From JAKOQB01 sp036824465 (GTDB taxonomy: Bacteria > Pseudomonadota > Gammaproteobacteria > Burkholderiales > Burkholderiaceae_F), in assembly GCA_036824465.1 (NCBI GenBank), contig DAITAC010000089.1, forward strand, positions 1-16,187: 16,187 bases of DNA, given 5' to 3'. The notes below the pieces were generated by a model. The model saw only the letters and a list, made by a program, of their open reading frames with translations. It did no database searches and had not been told where the DNA came from. Positions 14,757-16,187 of this stretch are shown in pieces. Each line of letters begins with the position of its first letter. Position 1 is the stretch's first letter. The position numbers were made by a program, and so were the translations under genes.

Positions 14757-15515
14757 CTATTGCATGTGCTGGCCGCCGTTGATGGCGATGTTGGCGCCGG
14801 TCACGAATGCCGCTTCCTCGGAGGCAAGGTAGATGATCAGGCCCGCCACCTCCTCGGGCTTGCCAAGGCGTCCGACCGGAATCTGAGGCAGGATCTTCGA
14901 GTTCAGGATCTCCTCAGGGATGGCGGTCACCATCTTCGTGCCGATGTAGCCCGGCGAGATGGTGTTCACCGTCACGCCCTTCTTCGCCAGCTCGAGCGCG
15001 AGCGCCTTGCTGAAGCCGTGTACCCCAGCCTTGGCCGCCGAGTAGTTGGTCTGGCCGAAGGCACCCTTGGAGCCGTTCACGGAGGAGACGTTGATGATGC
15101 GGCCCCAGCCACGCTCGGCCATGCCGTCGGCCACCTGCTTGGTCACGTTGAACAGGCTGTCGAGGTTGGTGCGCATGACGGCGTCCCAGTTGACCTTGTC
15201 CATCTTCTTGAAGGTCATGTCACGCGTGATGCCGGCGTTGTTGACCAGTACGTCGACTGCGCCGACCTTGTTCTGCACCTCGGCCACCGCTCTAGTACAG
15301 GAGTCGAAGTCGGCCACGTCGCAGGGAACGGCCAGGATGTCGTAGCCGTTCGACTTCATCCCTGCCACCCATTCGGCATGCTTCGTATTGCTGGGCGAAT
15401 AAGTCACCACCACCCTGTAGCCGGCATCGGCCATCTTGGTGGAGATCGTCTCGCCAAGACCGCCCATGCCGCCGGTAATCAGGACCACACGCTGCTGCGT
15501 CGTTGCTTGTGCCAT
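14757..15515 (-). CDS. phaB: Acetoacetyl-CoA reductase (PhaB, short-chain dehydrogenase)
   Basis: A 252-aa NADPH-dependent reductase turning acetoacetyl-CoA into (R)-3-hydroxybutyryl-CoA, the monomer for polyhydroxybutyrate. Classical SDR layout: TGGMGGLG cofactor loop (14-21), NNAGITRD (92-99), catalytic S145, Y158 and K162 within SSVNGSKGAFGQTNYSAAK, and ISPGYIGTKMV (from about 187). The ending NGGQHMQ is close to the NGGLHM end of known PhaB proteins and favours PhaB over FabG. The ATG at 15513-15515 has AAGGAGA 5-6 nt upstream. phaC and phaA, the usual neighbours, are not seen. Upstream sits an IS110-type element, whose stop codon is about 100 bp from this start. It could be a stand-alone paralogue or a copy separated from its operon. 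Confidence 0.92.
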   Translation of the reverse strand: MAQATTQQRVVLITGGMGGLGETISTKMADAGYRVVVTYSPSNTKHAEWVAGMKSNGYDILAVPCDVADFDSCTRAVAEVQNKVGAVDVLVNNAGITRDMTFKKMDKVNWDAVMRTNLDSLFNVTKQVADGMAERGWGRIINVSSVNGSKGAFGQTNYSAAKAGVHGFSKALALELAKKGVTVNTISPGYIGTKMVTAIPEEILNSKILPQIPVGRLGKPEEVAGLIIYLASEEAAFVTGANIAINGGQHMQ

Positions 15516-15581
15516 GTCAGTCTCCTTGATAAGTGAATCTGGAGTGTGGGGCTGTAGCGCTCATTCGCCAAGGACGCATCC

Positions 15582-15605
15582 GTGCGGCCTGCGACGGCCG
15601 CGCAC
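15582..15605. other. Hairpin between IS110-type transposase and phaB
   Basis: On the plus strand GTGCGGCC (15582-15589) and GGCCGCGCAC (15596-15605) pair with a two-base bulge. It lies just downstream of the transposase stop. In the IS1111 subgroup the guide RNA (bridge/seekRNA) is encoded downstream of the transposase, so this could be part of such an RNA or a subterminal repeat. The element's end was not identified. Confidence 0.25.
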
Positions 15606-15615
15606 CAGATAGGCG

Positions 15616-16187
15616 TTATTGAAGCGGTTGGGATTCTTGAGGCGCCAGCGAAGACGTGCGGCTGCTTTGGGGATGCGCCACCGCCGCGACGTTGGCGTTG
15701 CGTCGTGCGATCAGCTTGACCAGCCAGCTTTCGGCATCGGCCCGCTGGCCGGCGCGGTAGATCACGGATCGGGCACCGTGGATCAACAACGTTCGCAAGT
15801 ACGCGTCACCTCGCTTGCTCATGCCAAGCCGCGTGGGCTTGCCGCCGCTGGAATGCTGGCGCGGCACCAGCCCCAGCCATGCGGCGAGCTGGCGACCGTT
15901 GTCGAAGTTCTTCGCATCGCCCACGGTCGCGGCCAAGGCGGTCGCGGTCAGTGGGCCGATGCCCGGCACCTTGTCGAGTCGTCGGCTCGCCTCGCTGGAG
16001 CGATGCCAGGCTTTGATCTGCGCCTCGATCTCGTCAACCTGACGCTGCAACGCCTTGAGGTGCTCGAGCAACCTGTCGATCAGCAGCCGGAAGGGACCGG
16101 GCAGTTCGTTGCTGGCATCTTCGATGAGGTCCGGCACGCGGCTGGCGATATACCCGATGCCCTGCGGCACGATGAGGCCGTACTCGC
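15616..16187 (-). mobile_element. IS110/IS1111-family transposase, 5' end cut by window, C-terminus apparently frameshifted
   Basis: The visible C-terminal part (about 189 codons) starts at the right edge with EYGLIVPQGIGY and continues into a coiled-coil-like linker (LIDRLLEHLKALQRQVDEIE). It then enters the Transposase_20 domain: LDKVPGIGPLTATALAATVG, FDNGRQLAAWLGLVPRQHSS and GGKPTRLGMSKRGDAYLRTL. The serine pair after PRQH is the region of the catalytic Ser in IS110 enzymes. The DEDD/RuvC-like N-terminal domain lies outside the window. After NVAAVA the usual ALANK...W ending is absent; the frame instead reads HPQSSRTSSLAPQ and stops at 15616. A +1 shift near 15675 would restore a more family-like ending (PKAAARLRWRLKNPNRF) and run to a stop at 15561. 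The element may therefore be inactive. Confidence 0.87.

Noticed and set aside
1..16187. CRISPR arrays, tRNA or rRNA genes, phage modules
   Set aside because: No regularly spaced direct repeats, no cloverleaf-like sequence and no rRNA-like stretch was noticed. The search was by eye only.

Overview
The window looks like part of the chromosome of a high-GC betaproteobacterium, most likely Burkholderiales. The pointers are the purine-catabolic gene set, a PhaB-type acetoacetyl-CoA reductase, GC-rich codons with long antisense open frames, and an IS110/IS1111-type transposase. This assignment comes from gene content and style only; no alignment was run.

Bases 1-7661 hold a minus-strand operon that reads from the middle of the window towards base 1: hiuH, xdhA, xdhB, xdhC, then the ATPase and a (cut) permease of a BmpA/sugar-nucleoside type ABC importer. 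Spacings are 36 bp, 9 bp, a 4-bp overlap, 39 bp and an 11-bp overlap. A 229-bp divergent control region (7662-7890) separates it from a plus-strand GntR/FadR-type regulator. Two inverted copies of a TGTTGACAA-type motif lie in that region, each just downstream of a possible -10 box. This suggests one regulator controlling both directions.

Bases 8817-13873, plus strand, continue the pathway: a Tsx-like outer-membrane channel, a strong hairpin terminator, then the tightly packed set puuE / uraD-allC fusion / M20-family protein. Together the window encodes purine uptake (outer-membrane channel plus ABC importer) and the steps hypoxanthine/xanthine to urate (XdhABC), 5-hydroxyisourate to OHCU (HiuH), OHCU to allantoin (UraD domain), allantoin to allantoate (PuuE) and allantoate breakdown (AllC domain). 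No urate oxidase and no ureidoglycolate lyase are seen. The last gene of the set is an M20-fold protein that keeps its catalytic Glu but appears to have lost three of five metal ligands. It is the least explained member of the cluster.

Bases 13874-14756 are a sparse accessory stretch. It holds a small DUF2934-like gene, a doubtful overlapping upstream ORF, a REP-like palindrome with a GTAG-type flank, and otherwise unassigned DNA. Bases 14757-15515 encode PhaB on the minus strand (polyhydroxybutyrate synthesis, unrelated to purines). An IS110-family transposase, cut by the right edge and with an apparently frameshifted C-terminus, lies just upstream of it.
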